A stretch of 64,000 nt of DNA from Methylophaga sp. (GTDB taxonomy: Bacteria; Pseudomonadota; Gammaproteobacteria; Nitrosococcales; Methylophagaceae), in the NCBI GenBank assembly GCA_002696735.1, contig NZSL01000008.1, positions 434,001 through 498,000 on the forward strand. The letters are read 5' to 3'. The translations under genes were made by a program, and so were the position numbers. The notes beneath the pieces were generated by a model. The model worked only from the letters and a program-made list of their open reading frames with translations, made no database searches and had not been told where the DNA came from. Positions 26,582 through 36,967 of this stretch are shown here, in pieces (the first letter of the stretch is position 1; the number at the start of each line of letters is the position of its first letter).

Positions 26582-28072
26582 GTGAATCAACTGAAAGCTT
26601 TTTCAGCTGCATTTTTACACGCGTTGAAAAACCTGCTGCCAATCGTTGTCGTTGTGGTTATTTTTCAAGCTTTTGTATTGCAACGCGTCCCGGAAAACAG
26701 TCTGAGCATCAGTCTCGGTCTGTTTGTCGTTGCCATCGGAGTCGCCCTATTTCTGCGGGGCCTTGAATTAAGTATCTTTCCGGTCGGTAAAAGTCTCTCT
26801 AATCAGTTTACTCGACGGGGTTCGTTATCGATTTTGCTCGCATTTGGTTTTGCATTAGGCTTTTCGGCGGTGATTGCCGAACCGGCGTTAATTGCCGTGG
26901 CCGAACAAGCTCAGAAGATCAGTGAAGGCCGAATCGATGCATTGATCCTACGCTTTCTGGTGGCCGTTTCTGTTGGCTTTGTGGTTGCCCTCGGTGTATT
27001 TCGAATCCTGTTTGGTTACCCGCTACACTGGTTCATGATTATTGGTTACCTGATTGTCGTGGTGATCACATTTTTCACACCGGCTGAAATCGTCGGACTG
27101 GCTTATGATTCAGGCGGTGTTACCACCAATATTGTGACTGTTCCATTGATAGCAGCCTTAGGTATTGGTTTAGCCTCATCCATTCGTGGCCGTAACCCAC
27201 TTATTGATGGCTTTGGTATTGTAGCCATGGCAGTGATGGTACCGATGATAACAGTTCAGCTGTATGGGATTGTCGTCTTCAGTGGGTCTGAAACTGCTCC
27301 CGCAGCAGATCTCAGTATCGACACTGCGCAGAAAGAAGCAATCTCTGGCCCGATGGCCATGCTGATGGATTTGTTGGGGATGATGGGAGATGTGCTTCCT
27401 ATCATTATCACTATCCTGTTTTTCCAGTATCTGGTGTTAAAACGACCGTTAACGAACCCACGCAAAGTGATTTTAGGTTTTGCCATGGTGTTATTCGGGT
27501 TGTATGCATTTGTTGTAGGCTTAAAAATGGGGTTATTCCCCATCGGTAGCAGCATGGCTGAACAACTGATAAAAAATCAGCATATTGTCTATGTCTATCT
27601 GTTCGCTTTTGCGATTGGTTTTGCGACCACCATGGCGGAACCCGCCTTGATTGCTATCGGCCAACAGGCAGAAGAAGCCGCTTCGGGAAGGATAAATGGT
27701 AACGTCATCAGGCTTCTGGTGGCAGTGGGTGTGGCAGTAGGCATCACTATCGGCGTCCACCGTATTATATCCGGCGACTCAATTCACCATTATATTATCG
27801 GCGGATATTTAATCGTTATCGTACTCACCTTAATCGCCCCCAAATATATTGTGCCGCTGGCATATGACTTAGGTGGTGTGACAACCTCAGAAGTCACAGT
27901 GCCTTTGGTGACGGCACTGGGTATCGGCCTTGCAACCCATATTGAAGGTCGAAACATTCTGATGGATGGCTTTGGCTTAATAGCCTTTGCCTCAATCTTT
28001 CCAATCATTACCGTCATGCTCTATGCTATTACGATGCATTTCATGACGTCATTGCAAAGGGTAAACCCATGA
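26582..28072 (+). CDS. DUF1538 membrane protein with internal duplication
   Basis: A 496-aa inner-membrane protein built of two homologous halves, each about 230 residues. Paired motifs are I-F-P-V-G-K / L-F-P-I-G-S, A-E-P-A-L-I-A-V / A-E-P-A-L-I-A-I, A-Y-D-S-G-G-V-T-T / A-Y-D-L-G-G-V-T-T and D-G-F-G. The inverted-repeat-like symmetry suggests a transporter. The gene starts at GTG after AAAGAGG and overlaps the PII-like gene by ATGA. The substrate is unknown; the neighbour suggests control by a small regulatory trimer. Confidence 0.88.
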   Translation: MNQLKAFSAAFLHALKNLLPIVVVVVIFQAFVLQRVPENSLSISLGLFVVAIGVALFLRGLELSIFPVGKSLSNQFTRRGSLSILLAFGFALGFSAVIAEPALIAVAEQAQKISEGRIDALILRFLVAVSVGFVVALGVFRILFGYPLHWFMIIGYLIVVVITFFTPAEIVGLAYDSGGVTTNIVTVPLIAALGIGLASSIRGRNPLIDGFGIVAMAVMVPMITVQLYGIVVFSGSETAPAADLSIDTAQKEAISGPMAMLMDLLGMMGDVLPIIITILFFQYLVLKRPLTNPRKVILGFAMVLFGLYAFVVGLKMGLFPIGSSMAEQLIKNQHIVYVYLFAFAIGFATTMAEPALIAIGQQAEEAASGRINGNVIRLLVAVGVAVGITIGVHRIISGDSIHHYIIGGYLIVIVLTLIAPKYIVPLAYDLGGVTTSEVTVPLVTALGIGLATHIEGRNILMDGFGLIAFASIFPIITVMLYAITMHFMTSLQRVNP

Positions 28073-28419
28073 AGTTTTCTGTTCTTGTTGCAATTGTTCC
28101 CGAAGAAAATGAACAGGCTGCGATTGATACCGCCAAAGATCTCGGTGCCGGTGGCATAACCGTCATGTCAGCCCGGGGAATCAGTAATAACGTCAAAAAA
28201 ACCTTTTTTGGTCTGAGTTACGATGGCAGTCAAAGTGTGTTGCTGATGGTATTGGAAAAAGGCCTGTCATTACAGGTGCTCAAAGCCATTCAAAAAATTC
28301 TGATGCCGGATAATCAGGACTCCAAAGGTCTGGTATTTACTCTGCCACTGGAGCATCTGGCAGGTATCGATACCTCTCAGGTTGAACAATTCCAGCAACA
28401 TTTACGAGATTCTTTCTAA
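28069..28419 (+). CDS. PII-like regulatory protein
   Basis: A 116-aa protein with the ferredoxin-like PII fold pattern. It lacks the uridylylated Tyr51 T-loop of GlnB and instead has G-I-S-N-N-V-K-K-T-F-F-G-L-S-Y-D-G-S-Q-S, as in PII-like proteins tied to membrane partners. Its ATG overlaps the stop of the DUF1538 gene, so the two are translationally coupled and very likely interact. The ligand cannot be read from sequence. Confidence 0.8.
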   Translation: MKFSVLVAIVPEENEQAAIDTAKDLGAGGITVMSARGISNNVKKTFFGLSYDGSQSVLLMVLEKGLSLQVLKAIQKILMPDNQDSKGLVFTLPLEHLAGIDTSQVEQFQQHLRDSF

Positions 28420-28437
28420 CCCTCAAGGATGCCACCA

Positions 28438-28827
28438 ATGCGATTAGTTAAAGATGTCATGATTACTGATGTGGTCACCATTTCACCCTTTGCCAAAATG
28501 CGTGAAGCATTAAGCCTGATGAAGCGCCATAAAATAAAATCGCTGGTCGTGGATAAGCAGAATCAACACGATGCTTTTGGGTTAATTACCTACTCGGATA
28601 TTCTGAAAACGGTTATTGCTGAGGAAGGCGATATTGATTTGCTGAATGTGTATGACATCTGCGCCAAACCGGTTATAGCCGTTGGGGAAGAATTAGCGAT
28701 TCAACACGTTGCCACGTTGATGACAACGCATCGGGTGAAACGACTCCTGGTAGTTCATAACAATGATTTGGTTGGTATGGTGGCGATGAACGACATCATG
28801 GAAAAATTGTTAAGCGAAATAGAATAA
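28438..28827 (+). CDS. Two-CBS-domain protein
   Basis: A 129-aa protein consisting of a tandem CBS pair (residues about 5-60 and 72-128; T-I-S-P-F-A-K-M-R-E-A and A-T-L-M-T-T-H-R-V-K-R-L-L-V). CBS pairs bind adenosyl nucleotides and report energy status. AAGGA 8 nt before the ATG at 28438 favours it over the ATG at 28429. It follows the PII-like gene by 18 nt, completing a DUF1538-PII-CBS cassette. Confidence 0.88.
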   Translation: MRLVKDVMITDVVTISPFAKMREALSLMKRHKIKSLVVDKQNQHDAFGLITYSDILKTVIAEEGDIDLLNVYDICAKPVIAVGEELAIQHVATLMTTHRVKRLLVVHNNDLVGMVAMNDIMEKLLSEIE

Positions 28828-28831
28828 AAAC

Positions 28832-29664
28832 TTAATCCAATAACCTGATGGCGCTGGGATGCTGCACAAACAGACTGTATTGATCTCCTCGTTTGGACAT
28901 CCAGCCACGGACTTCCAGTGACTTATTCAAATACGACTCCAATGGTGGGAACAGATCCTGCTGTTGCTTCGCTATCCTCAGACTCGCTTTGTCATTAACT
29001 TTTAATATCCAATAATCCCTGGTCTGTGAGCGTGATTTAGCAGTTAGAAGCCATCGTTGCCAGCCACGGTAAGCTGTTTCAGTGAGACTGGAGACTTTGC
29101 GGGGCTGATAATGTTTATCTCCCCAGATACCCTGCTGTTGTTTTATTGCCTGTCGTTGGGCGGCAATCAATTGATCTGCATACTGCAGATTAGGGGGCTT
29201 TAGAGTCAGTGCAGCCAATCCCTTTTGTAACAATTTTTCATTGATAAAGTCACCGTCCGGTGTCCATGCATACGCGAGCAACCGATCATAACGATCGCGT
29301 TTTTCGGTATCGTACTGCAGATAGACCTGGTTTTCTGATAACTGTTTTTTTAACCAATCCCTCGCTTCAATGCGCCTGGTTCGGCTTCGCGATAACGAGA
29401 ACTTATTTCCGGGGTATTTATACTGAGTAATCTGACCCGCTGATTATTTTCCAAAACCAAAGTATCGCCGTCATAGACCCGTTTAACATTAAATAAATAG
29501 CGATTTGAGTTGGGGGTTAACTCAACGGTTTCCGCTGCTGGATCAGCAGGTTGATCAGAAAATATCTGTCGTCCATGGTCATCTGTCCACTGATAAATTT
29601 CTGTGGCGCTTACGGTACCAATTAGCCAAAACAGTAAAAAAACAGAAGATAAATATCTTGCCAT
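28832..29664 (-). pseudogene. DUF4124 + thermonuclease gene with a frameshift
   Basis: Two frames together make one nuclease. The 5' part (29664 down) encodes a signal peptide, a DUF4124 domain (Y-Q-W-T-D-D-H-G-R-Q-I-F-S-D-Q-P) and the start of a staphylococcal-nuclease fold (V-Y-D-G-D-T-L, V-R-L-L-S-I-N-T-P-E). At 29366-29367 the frame is lost: TTGAAGCG would need one more A to continue as K-A-R-D-W-L-K-K-Q-L, then R-D-R-Y-D-R-L-L-A-Y-A-W down to 28832. Either a true one-base deletion or a sequencing error. It ends 4 nt from the convergent CBS gene. Confidence 0.8.
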
Positions 29665-29665
29665 G

Positions 29666-30532
29666 TCAGCTCAGGCTGTAATGCAAAACGATGCTGATAA
29701 AAATAACTGCTCCCACCCAATTATTGTTCAGAAAGGCTTTTAAACAGGCATGGCGTTCACGATCTTTACTAAGCCATAACTGGTAAACAAATAACACCGC
29801 AGCGATTGCTAACCCAATATAAAACAGCATTCCAAACTGCAACTGCAATCCAATGAACAACAGGATCAACAGATACCCGATTTGTAACATACCTTGTATT
29901 AATAAATCTTTCTGTCCAAACAGAATGGCAGTGGATTTCACACCTGCTTGCAGATCATCCTCACGGTCAGCCATGGCATAGAAGGTGTCATACATTGTTG
30001 TCCAGATAATATTGGCCACAAACAACCACCAGACAATAGCCGGCAATGCGTTGGTCTGGGCCGCAAATGCCATCGGAATGGCCCAGCCAAATGCCATGCC
30101 TAATACCAGCTGCGGCAGGTAGGTAAAACGTTTCATAAACGGATAGACCGCGGCCAGTAATACCGCCACCAGCGATAGCGCTATCGTGAAAGGATTAAGC
30201 AACAACACCAGCATAAACGCGAATAAGGCTAATACCACAAACGTCAGTACTGCCTGTTTTGCCGATAATGCACCGGTTGCCAGCGGACGATTCTCAGTAC
30301 GCCACACCTGACCATCAATATGCCTGTCGGCAAAATCATTAATTGCACAGCCAGCCGCACGCATCAGCACAACACCAGCGATGAAAATCAGCAGGATCTT
30401 AATATCCGGCAAGCCGCCAGCTGCAATCCATAATGCTGTCAAGGTGGGCCAGAGCAACAATAAAATGCCAATAGGCCGATTCATTCTGGTTAATTGCCAG
30501 TAAGGGCGTAGTTGTGTGGCTAAATTTGTCAT
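29666..30532 (-). CDS. ubiA: 4-hydroxybenzoate polyprenyltransferase
   Basis: Integral membrane prenyltransferase attaching the isoprenoid tail to 4-hydroxybenzoate in ubiquinone synthesis. Full length at 288 aa with the two Asp-rich motifs, N-D-F-A-D-R-x-x-D and D-R-E-D-D, and about nine membrane helices. The ATG at 30532 shares one base with the ubiC stop (TGATG), so coupled translation of UbiC and UbiA is expected. Confidence 0.95.
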   Translation of the reverse strand: MTNLATQLRPYWQLTRMNRPIGILLLLWPTLTALWIAAGGLPDIKILLIFIAGVVLMRAAGCAINDFADRHIDGQVWRTENRPLATGALSAKQAVLTFVVLALFAFMLVLLLNPFTIALSLVAVLLAAVYPFMKRFTYLPQLVLGMAFGWAIPMAFAAQTNALPAIVWWLFVANIIWTTMYDTFYAMADREDDLQAGVKSTAILFGQKDLLIQGMLQIGYLLILLFIGLQLQFGMLFYIGLAIAAVLFVYQLWLSKDRERHACLKAFLNNNWVGAVIFISIVLHYSLS

Positions 30533-31083
30533 CAAGACCAGTCCTGATTCGGTAAAAATATCTCACAGACCAGTAAACTATTCTCAGCAAAATAAAAACA
30601 TGACCGTCTTGCCCACATTATTGAACTATCGTTGAGTTCATTACTGCTGTGTTTTGCCAATTCAAACAGGCTTTGTCCTGAATGCAGACTGGCCACTTCC
30701 AGTGGGCCGCGTTTAATCGCCGGGTCAGTAAACAAGATTTCACCCAGAGAGCGATTACCCAGGTGATGAATATGCAGGTGTGCCTGCAATGCCTGATAAC
30801 TGGCGCGCGGCACAATGGTGCGGGCAAATACGCGTGGCTGATCACCATCGCGTAATATCACCTCTCGGCAATAGGCATGTTCATATAACGGCTGTTCAAG
30901 CTTCAAAGCTTCTTCTGTCAGAGGTTTTTGCCAACCGGTTTGCTGCAGATCCACTTTGAATTGCTGCTGACTGGTCTGTTGCAGACGCAGCGTTAACGAT
31001 CCTTTGTCCGTTAACCATCCAGCCAGTTCGCCTGGTAGTTTTGCAGTTGGCGCGGGATGCCAGTGTGTTTGGCTTTTTAACAT
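30532..31083 (-). CDS. ubiC: Chorismate lyase
   Basis: Makes 4-hydroxybenzoate from chorismate, supplying UbiA encoded next. The 183-aa protein has the UbiC features W-Q-K-P-L-T-E-E-A (about 71-79), R-E-V-I-L near 95, A-R-T-I-V-P near 107 and L-G-x-x-L-F near 136. recG lies 13 bp upstream and ubiA overlaps downstream; the order recG-ubiC-ubiA links quinone synthesis to the spoT block. Confidence 0.92.
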   Translation of the reverse strand: MLKSQTHWHPAPTAKLPGELAGWLTDKGSLTLRLQQTSQQQFKVDLQQTGWQKPLTEEALKLEQPLYEHAYCREVILRDGDQPRVFARTIVPRASYQALQAHLHIHHLGNRSLGEILFTDPAIKRGPLEVASLHSGQSLFELAKHSSNELNDSSIMWARRSCFYFAENSLLVCEIFLPNQDWS

Positions 31084-31096
31084 TGATTCTGGTGAC

Positions 31097-33178
31097 TCAT
31101 ACTTGTCCGAAGTTCAGTTTGGTACCAAACCAGCGTTGAATTAAAGGTGTGACGTTTTCCGGATAGTGCTTTATTAAAGTCTCAGCCGCTTTGCTGACCG
31201 CTGGCAACAAATCCTGATCAGCCAGTAAATCGGCCACCCGAAACTGGGGCAAACCGGTCTGCCTTGTTCCCAACACTTCGCCAGGACCACGAATTTCCAA
31301 ATCGCGCTGGGCAATAACAAATCCGTCATTGCTTTCGCGTAAACAGGCCAGCCGTGCCAAACCATTTTCCGACAGCGGAGGATGGTACATCAACACACAA
31401 TGACTCTGCACCGTGCCACGCCCTACCCGGCCACGTAATTGATGTAATTGTGCCAGCCCCAGACGTTCAGCATTTTCAATCACCATTAAACTGGCATTAG
31501 GCACATCAACCCCAACTTCAATCACTGTTGTCGCCACCAGCAAATCAATTTCACCCTGTTTGAACGCCTGCATCACCTGTTCTTTTTCAGCTGACTTCAT
31601 TCGGCCATGCACCAGTGCAATCCGTAAGTCAGGCAACGCCTGTTGCAATTGTTCAGCAGTATCTTCCGCTGCCTGACATTGTAAATGCTCAGACTCTTCA
31701 ATCAAGGTGCATACCCAGTAAACCTGACGTTTTTGCTGACAGGCCACATGAATGCGCTCAATTACTTCCTGGCGACGGTTATCGGCCACCACCACGGTGG
31801 TTACCGGTTGCCTGCCAGGCGGCAGTTCATCAATTATTGATACATTCAAATCAGCATATGCTGTCATTGCTAATGTTCGGGGAATAGGGGTAGCGGTCAT
31901 CACCAATTGATGTGGCAGGATATCCACCGCTTTACCTTTATCGCGCAGCGCCATACGCTGATGCACGCCAAACCGGTGCTGCTCATCAATTATCACCAGA
32001 CCCAACCGATTAAACGTCACTTCATCCTGAAATAACGCATGGGTGCCAACGGCAATATTGATTTCTCCTGCAGCCAGCGCAGCAATAACCTGTCGACGCT
32101 GTGCTGTTGTTTGCTTGCCAGCACACCAGCCAACCTCGATGCCTAACGGCTCAAGCCAATTACGAAAGGTCTGATAATGTTGCTCTGCGAGTAATTCGGT
32201 GGGCGCCATCATCACTGCCTGATAGCCACTTGATACTGCCATTAATGCTGATAAAGCAGCTACCACTGTTTTACCTGATCCGACATCCCCCTGCACCAGC
32301 CGCTGCATCGGAATATTCTGTTGCAGGTCGTTACGGATCTCTGTGATAACCCGTTGCTGAGCACCGGTTAATGGGAATGGTAGCCGTTGTAAAAACGTTT
32401 CACTGAAACTATCGGCTTCAAACTTAGGCGCTGTATGTTGCTGAGTGCGATAGCGGATTTGACGCATACTGAGCTGCTGAGCCAGTAATTCTTCAAATGC
32501 CAGGCGTTTCTGTGCCGGATGTTCACGAGCGATTAACTGACCGACATCACTATCGGGCGGAGGTAAGTGAACGTATTTCAAGGCTTGCGTCAGATCAAAA
32601 TGAGCCACTCTGGGATCTAACAATGCTTCTGGTAAATAGGATGGCATTGCTTGCTGTTCCAGCAATTTGATTGCCTGATTCAACAGTTTCCGCCAAGATA
32701 ATTGATGCAGCCCTTCTGTTGTCGGATACACCGGCGTTAAAACTTCATCCACAGCAAATGGCGCCTCACCCTGAATTATCTGATATTCAGGATGCACCAT
32801 TTCTAGCGCTGATGGACCACTGCGCACTTCGCCAAAGCAACGAATGCGTTGTCCACGAGCGAGTTGCTGTTGCTGGGTTTTGGAAAAATGAAAGAAGCGT
32901 AATACCAGTGCACCGGTGCCATCACTGACATGGCATAGCAATGAACGACGCCGACCGAACTTAACCTGACTGAGCTGAATAACCCCTTCAATCAGTTTTT
33001 CCTGTTGTGGTCGCAAACTGCCAATTGGCATTAAACGCGTGCGGTCCTGGTAACGCAGAGGCAGATGAAACAGGAGATCCTGAATATAGCGGATCCCCAG
33101 TTTCTCCAGCTTTTCAGCCAGTTTTTCACCGACACCTTTCAGTGAGGTGACCGGATCAGTTATGGCCAGTTCAGTCAC
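31097..33178 (-). CDS. recG: ATP-dependent DNA helicase RecG
   Basis: Branch-migrating helicase for stalled forks and Holliday junctions. The 693-aa protein has the N-terminal wedge/OB domain (about 60-150), Walker A G-D-V-G-S-G-K-T (near 297), the D-E-Q-H box, the T-A-T-P-I-P-R-T motif and the C-terminal helicase motif Q-L-R-G-R-V-G-R-G. Length equals E. coli RecG. It starts at GTG. Gene order matches the gmk-rpoZ-spoT-recG group of other gammaproteobacteria. Confidence 0.96.
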   Translation of the reverse strand: MTELAITDPVTSLKGVGEKLAEKLEKLGIRYIQDLLFHLPLRYQDRTRLMPIGSLRPQQEKLIEGVIQLSQVKFGRRRSLLCHVSDGTGALVLRFFHFSKTQQQQLARGQRIRCFGEVRSGPSALEMVHPEYQIIQGEAPFAVDEVLTPVYPTTEGLHQLSWRKLLNQAIKLLEQQAMPSYLPEALLDPRVAHFDLTQALKYVHLPPPDSDVGQLIAREHPAQKRLAFEELLAQQLSMRQIRYRTQQHTAPKFEADSFSETFLQRLPFPLTGAQQRVITEIRNDLQQNIPMQRLVQGDVGSGKTVVAALSALMAVSSGYQAVMMAPTELLAEQHYQTFRNWLEPLGIEVGWCAGKQTTAQRRQVIAALAAGEINIAVGTHALFQDEVTFNRLGLVIIDEQHRFGVHQRMALRDKGKAVDILPHQLVMTATPIPRTLAMTAYADLNVSIIDELPPGRQPVTTVVVADNRRQEVIERIHVACQQKRQVYWVCTLIEESEHLQCQAAEDTAEQLQQALPDLRIALVHGRMKSAEKEQVMQAFKQGEIDLLVATTVIEVGVDVPNASLMVIENAERLGLAQLHQLRGRVGRGTVQSHCVLMYHPPLSENGLARLACLRESNDGFVIAQRDLEIRGPGEVLGTRQTGLPQFRVADLLADQDLLPAVSKAAETLIKHYPENVTPLIQRWFGTKLNFGQV

Positions 33179-33205
33179 CTGCTACGGCCACTAATATAGT
33201 CGGGT

Positions 33206-33592
33206 TTAAGCGCCTAGATGCAAAATAGCATCCATTTCTACCGGCACATCTTTGGGTAAAGAGGCTACGCCAATTGCTGCACGAGCTGGATAGGGCTGCT
33301 GGAAGTAATCGGCCATGATTTCATTGACGGTGCCGAAATGGGCTAAATCGGTGAGATAAATATTCAGTTTAACCACATCCTGCAAACTGCCACCTGATGC
33401 CGCAGCAACCGCTGACAAGTTATCAAATACCCGGCGAACCTGAGTAGCGAAATCGCCTTCAATCACTGTCATGGTTTCCGGTACCAGTGGGATTTGACCA
33501 GAAAGATAAACAACATCTCCAACTTTTACGGCTTGTGAATAGGTACCAATAGCTTCAGGAGCATTGCTGGTATGGATAATTTCTCGGGACAT
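33206..33592 (-). CDS. ridA: RidA family enamine/imine deaminase
   Basis: A 128-aa trimeric deaminase that clears reactive 2-aminoacrylate and similar enamines. The family signature is present: A-I-G-T-Y-S-Q-A near residue 15, G-Q-I-P-L-V-P near 32, and the substrate-binding Arg in Y-P-A-R-A-A-I-G-V near 103. It occupies the place between spoT and recG that trmH holds in E. coli; this placement is seen in several other gammaproteobacteria. Confidence 0.93.
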   Translation of the reverse strand: MSREIIHTSNAPEAIGTYSQAVKVGDVVYLSGQIPLVPETMTVIEGDFATQVRRVFDNLSAVAAASGGSLQDVVKLNIYLTDLAHFGTVNEIMADYFQQPYPARAAIGVASLPKDVPVEMDAILHLGA

Positions 33593-33636
33593 AAAAACTC
33601 CGGCTAAGTCGCCCAGTAGACGACAGATTAAACAAA

Positions 33637-35796
33637 TCAGTTATTAATACGGTTAATCCGTTCGACCATTTCCAGTTGGCGTAAACGGCGGATAATGCGA
33701 GCAAGATGCTGACGATCAGTGACTTCAATTGTCAGTCGCAGATTGGTATAGCCACCATCGCGCTCATCAACGATAACATTATCAATATTCGATTCAGCTT
33801 CAGAAATCACCGAAGCAATTGTCGCCAGTGCACCACGTTGATTACGCAGATGCATCATCAAATCTACAGGGAAATCACGATTGATCTCTTTCGCCCAGGC
33901 TACATCCAGCCACTTTTCATTTTGCTCGCGTAAATGGGTGGTATTTTTACAGCTGCGCTGATGAATAATGATACCGCGTCCGGCACTGACAAATCCGTGT
34001 ATTGGATCTCCCGGAATCGGATGACAGCAGCGGGCAAAATTCACCACCATGCCCTCAGTTCCGGCAATCAGCAGTGCCTGTGGCTCTTTATCAGGGGTTT
34101 CTTCCTGTAGCAATTTTTGTGCGACCAGTAAGGCAGATATGTTGCCCAGACCCAGATCGCTCAATAATTCATCAAAGTTTTCCAGCTCATACTCTTTCAA
34201 AAGTGCCGTAATTCGCTTGGTTGGAATATTTTCCAATGCTGTTGAAAAGGCTGTCAGATGTTTGTTCAGCAGTCGCAATCCAAGCTGAATTGCCTCTTCG
34301 CCTTGCAGATGCTTGAGGTAATTACGAATATTGGTCCGCGCTTTTGGCGTCACGACAAAATTAAGCCAGGCCGGATTGGGATGCGAGGTCGGCGAGGTAA
34401 TGATTTCAACTGACTGGCCGGTTTCCAGTGGTGAACTTAATGGCACCAGATGGCGGCCAACTCTGGCTGCTACGCAACTGTTACCGACATCAGAATGAAC
34501 TGCATAGGCAAAATCCACTGCTGAGGATCCTCTCGGTAAGGTGAGGATCTCTCCTTTAGGCGTTGAAACATAAATCTCATCCGGGAATAAATCGATACGT
34601 AGATTTTCCAGAAACTCCATCGAGTCACCAGAGCTTTTCTGCATTTCCAGAATGCCATGCAACCATTGCCTGGCTTTACGGTGCGCCAGCGTATTGCCAG
34701 CAACTTCACCGGTTTTATAGAGCCAATGAGCGGCCACACCCGCTTCAGCCAATTGATCCATATCGCGAGAACGGATCTGGACTTCTATCGGAACACCATA
34801 GGGACCAAATAAAACGGTATGCAATGATTGATAACCATTCGCTTTGGGAATCGCTATATAGTCTTTGAATTTACCCTGCACTGGTTTGTATAAGTTATGC
34901 ACTACACCCAGCATTCGATAACAGGCATCCACATCGTCGACAATAATCCTGAAGGCATACACATCCATGACTTCAGAAAATGATAGCTGTTTGCTAACCA
35001 TTTTTTTGTAAATGCTATAGAGATTTTTCTCACGGCCCTGAATATCGGCGCTAAGGCCTTCCTGCTCCATTCTATTGAGGATGGAAGCGGTGATTTGACT
35101 GACGATTTCCTTGCGATTGCCCCGCGCTTTACGCACGGCGTCACCCAACACACGATAACGAATAGGGTAAAGAACGTGAAAGCCAAGATCTTCCAGTTCA
35201 CAGCGCATCAGATTCATTCCCAGACGCTGGGCAATAGGAGCATAGATTTCGAGGGTTTCATGGGCAATGCGGCGGCGTTTTTCCGGTCGCAGGTGACCCA
35301 GAGTACGCATATTGTGCAAACGATCAGCAAGCTTGACGATAATAACCCGTATATCACGGGACATCGCCAGCAACATTTTTCGTAGATTTTCAGCCTGGGC
35401 GTGTTGTCTGGTTTCAAATGCCGCCTGCGCCAGCTTGGTGACACCTTCTACCAGCTCGGCAACGGGTTCACCAAATTCGGCGATTACGTCACGTTTGGAC
35501 ATTTCCGTGTCTTCGATAACGTCATGCAGCAAACCGGCCATGATGCATTCATAATCCATATGCATCATCGCCAGTACATGCGCTACCGCTAGCGGATGCG
35601 TGATATAGCGCTCACCACTGCGTCGGGTCTGCCCTTCATGGCATTGCTCGGCAAAGTGATAAGCTCGCCGAATCGACTCGACCTGATTGTTTTCTAAATA
35701 ATTTGAAGTGGCAAAACACAGATCATCTATCGTGAGTTTGGGCTCGGACTCCTGGATGAAGTCAAGTTCAGACGCAACAGATGGTTTTGCACTCAC
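33637..35796 (-). CDS. spoT: Bifunctional (p)ppGpp synthase/hydrolase
   Basis: Stringent-response enzyme of 719 aa. The HD hydrolase domain keeps H-D-V-I-E-D (near residue 90), the synthetase domain follows (Y-S-I-Y-K-K ... G-Y-Q-S-L-H-T), then TGS ([14 protein letters not shown]), a helical/zinc-finger part with C-C-H-P-I-P-G-D, and a C-terminal ACT domain. The intact HD motif marks SpoT rather than RelA. It starts at GTG, 6 nt after rpoZ, without a clear ribosome-binding site, suggesting coupling. Confidence 0.95.
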   Translation of the reverse strand: MSAKPSVASELDFIQESEPKLTIDDLCFATSNYLENNQVESIRRAYHFAEQCHEGQTRRSGERYITHPLAVAHVLAMMHMDYECIMAGLLHDVIEDTEMSKRDVIAEFGEPVAELVEGVTKLAQAAFETRQHAQAENLRKMLLAMSRDIRVIIVKLADRLHNMRTLGHLRPEKRRRIAHETLEIYAPIAQRLGMNLMRCELEDLGFHVLYPIRYRVLGDAVRKARGNRKEIVSQITASILNRMEQEGLSADIQGREKNLYSIYKKMVSKQLSFSEVMDVYAFRIIVDDVDACYRMLGVVHNLYKPVQGKFKDYIAIPKANGYQSLHTVLFGPYGVPIEVQIRSRDMDQLAEAGVAAHWLYKTGEVAGNTLAHRKARQWLHGILEMQKSSGDSMEFLENLRIDLFPDEIYVSTPKGEILTLPRGSSAVDFAYAVHSDVGNSCVAARVGRHLVPLSSPLETGQSVEIITSPTSHPNPAWLNFVVTPKARTNIRNYLKHLQGEEAIQLGLRLLNKHLTAFSTALENIPTKRITALLKEYELENFDELLSDLGLGNISALLVAQKLLQEETPDKEPQALLIAGTEGMVVNFARCCHPIPGDPIHGFVSAGRGIIIHQRSCKNTTHLREQNEKWLDVAWAKEINRDFPVDLMMHLRNQRGALATIASVISEAESNIDNVIVDERDGGYTNLRLTIEVTDRQHLARIIRRLRQLEMVERINRINN

Positions 35797-35802
35797 GGTA
35801 AA

Positions 35803-36063
35803 TTAGATTTCGCTTTGCAGCTCTTCATCGCTGACCATGCTTTCTTCGGCATGTTGACGAGCTGAGGTTTTAGTAAGAATAGTGCGATCAACCAGACCTG
35901 CGGCAATTTCACGCAGTGCCAGAACAGTAGGTTTGTCGTTATCGACCGGCACCATTGCATCATCACCCATGGCAATCTGACGAGCGCGTTTTGCCGCAAC
36001 CAGCACTAATTGAAAACGGTTATCTACATTTTCGAGGCAATCTTCAACGGTAGTACGTGCCAT
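35803..36063 (-). CDS. rpoZ: RNA polymerase omega subunit
   Basis: An 86-aa subunit that helps assemble RNA polymerase and forms part of the ppGpp-binding site. It starts [10 protein letters not shown] and has the conserved N-R-F-x-L-V-x-x-A-x-x-R-A-R and K-P-T-V-x-A-L-R-E-I-A segments. It lies between gmk (50 nt) and spoT (6 nt), as in E. coli. Confidence 0.97.
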   Translation of the reverse strand: MARTTVEDCLENVDNRFQLVLVAAKRARQIAMGDDAMVPVDNDKPTVLALREIAAGLVDRTILTKTSARQHAEESMVSDEELQSEI

Positions 36064-36113
36064 GTTAATTTGTCCTGTGGTTAAAAGATGTAATTTTACG
36101 AGAGATACGCAGC

Positions 36114-36725
36114 TTAAGCCAGTAAGTCCGCTAACAAGGTACTGTAATTTGACTGTTGAACAGCCAGTTTGTGCCGACTCGCGACCACAATCGCAGTCAG
36201 GCTGGCGAGCGCATGATCAAAGTCATCATTCACAATCAGATAATCAAATTCAACGTAATGTGACATTTCACTCTCTGCGTCTCGCATTCTGCGCGAAATC
36301 GTTGCTTCATCATCCTGTCCGCGGCCTCTCAAACGCTGTTCAAGTGCCTGTTTGGATGGCGGCAAAATAAAAATACTGCTGCTGTCGGGAAAGTTTTTTC
36401 TGACCTGCTGAGCCCCCTGCCAGTCAATTTCCAGAATCACATCATTTCCGGCATGTAACTGGTGATGCACCGCTGCAGCTGAAGTACCATAACTGTTATC
36501 AAATACTGTTGCGGATTCAAGAAAATCTCCTGCATCACGCATCTTGCTGAAGATATCCTGACTGACAAAAAAGTAATCTTCGCCGTCAGCCTCTCCCGCT
36601 CTGGCAGCACGGGTTGTATGGGATACCGATAAGCGAACATGCGGGTCCTGTTTGACCAATGCTCGAACCAGACTGGTTTTCCCTGCACCGGAGGGTGCCG
36701 CCACAATAAATAAACTTCCAGACAT
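36114..36725 (-). CDS. gmk: Guanylate kinase
   Basis: Converts GMP to GDP. The 203-aa enzyme has the P-loop A-P-S-G-A-G-K-T-S (residues 10-18), the GMP-binding S-H-T-T-R-A-A-R and G-E-D-Y-F-F segments, and the I-D-W-Q-G-A motif near 100. AAGG precedes the ATG. It begins the minus-strand block gmk-rpoZ-spoT, linking guanine nucleotide supply with (p)ppGpp metabolism. Confidence 0.97.
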   Translation of the reverse strand: MSGSLFIVAAPSGAGKTSLVRALVKQDPHVRLSVSHTTRAARAGEADGEDYFFVSQDIFSKMRDAGDFLESATVFDNSYGTSAAAVHHQLHAGNDVILEIDWQGAQQVRKNFPDSSSIFILPPSKQALEQRLRGRGQDDEATISRRMRDAESEMSHYVEFDYLIVNDDFDHALASLTAIVVASRHKLAVQQSNYSTLLADLLA

Positions 36726-36925
36726 TTTGATACCTTGCAGATTGCGCAGTTTCAGTTTTGAAACCTGAATTTCGTTTGTGAAAACAATACTGGTTTACGC
36801 TTTTTTGTGCCAGTTTTTTGCAAAGCTAAAAGCAGGCTCTGTGCGAGCTAACTACCGTCATATTATGATTCTTCCTGTTAATAACCCAAGAAAACTTTAA
36901 TTCTTCCTATTCCAAACAAAAATAA

Positions 36926-36944
36926 ATCTCATTATCATTGTTAA
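36926..36944 (+). promoter_or_regulatory. Candidate Fur box upstream of the iron ABC transporter
   Basis: The stretch ATCTCATTATCATTGTTAA resembles the Fur consensus (repeats of NATWAT around ATTATCATT). It ends 23 nt before the ATG of the iron-binding lipoprotein gene, a good place to block transcription when iron is plentiful. Not every position matches; binding is inferred. Confidence 0.55.
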
Positions 36945-36967
36945 TGTCATCAACCATGGAGTGTTCT

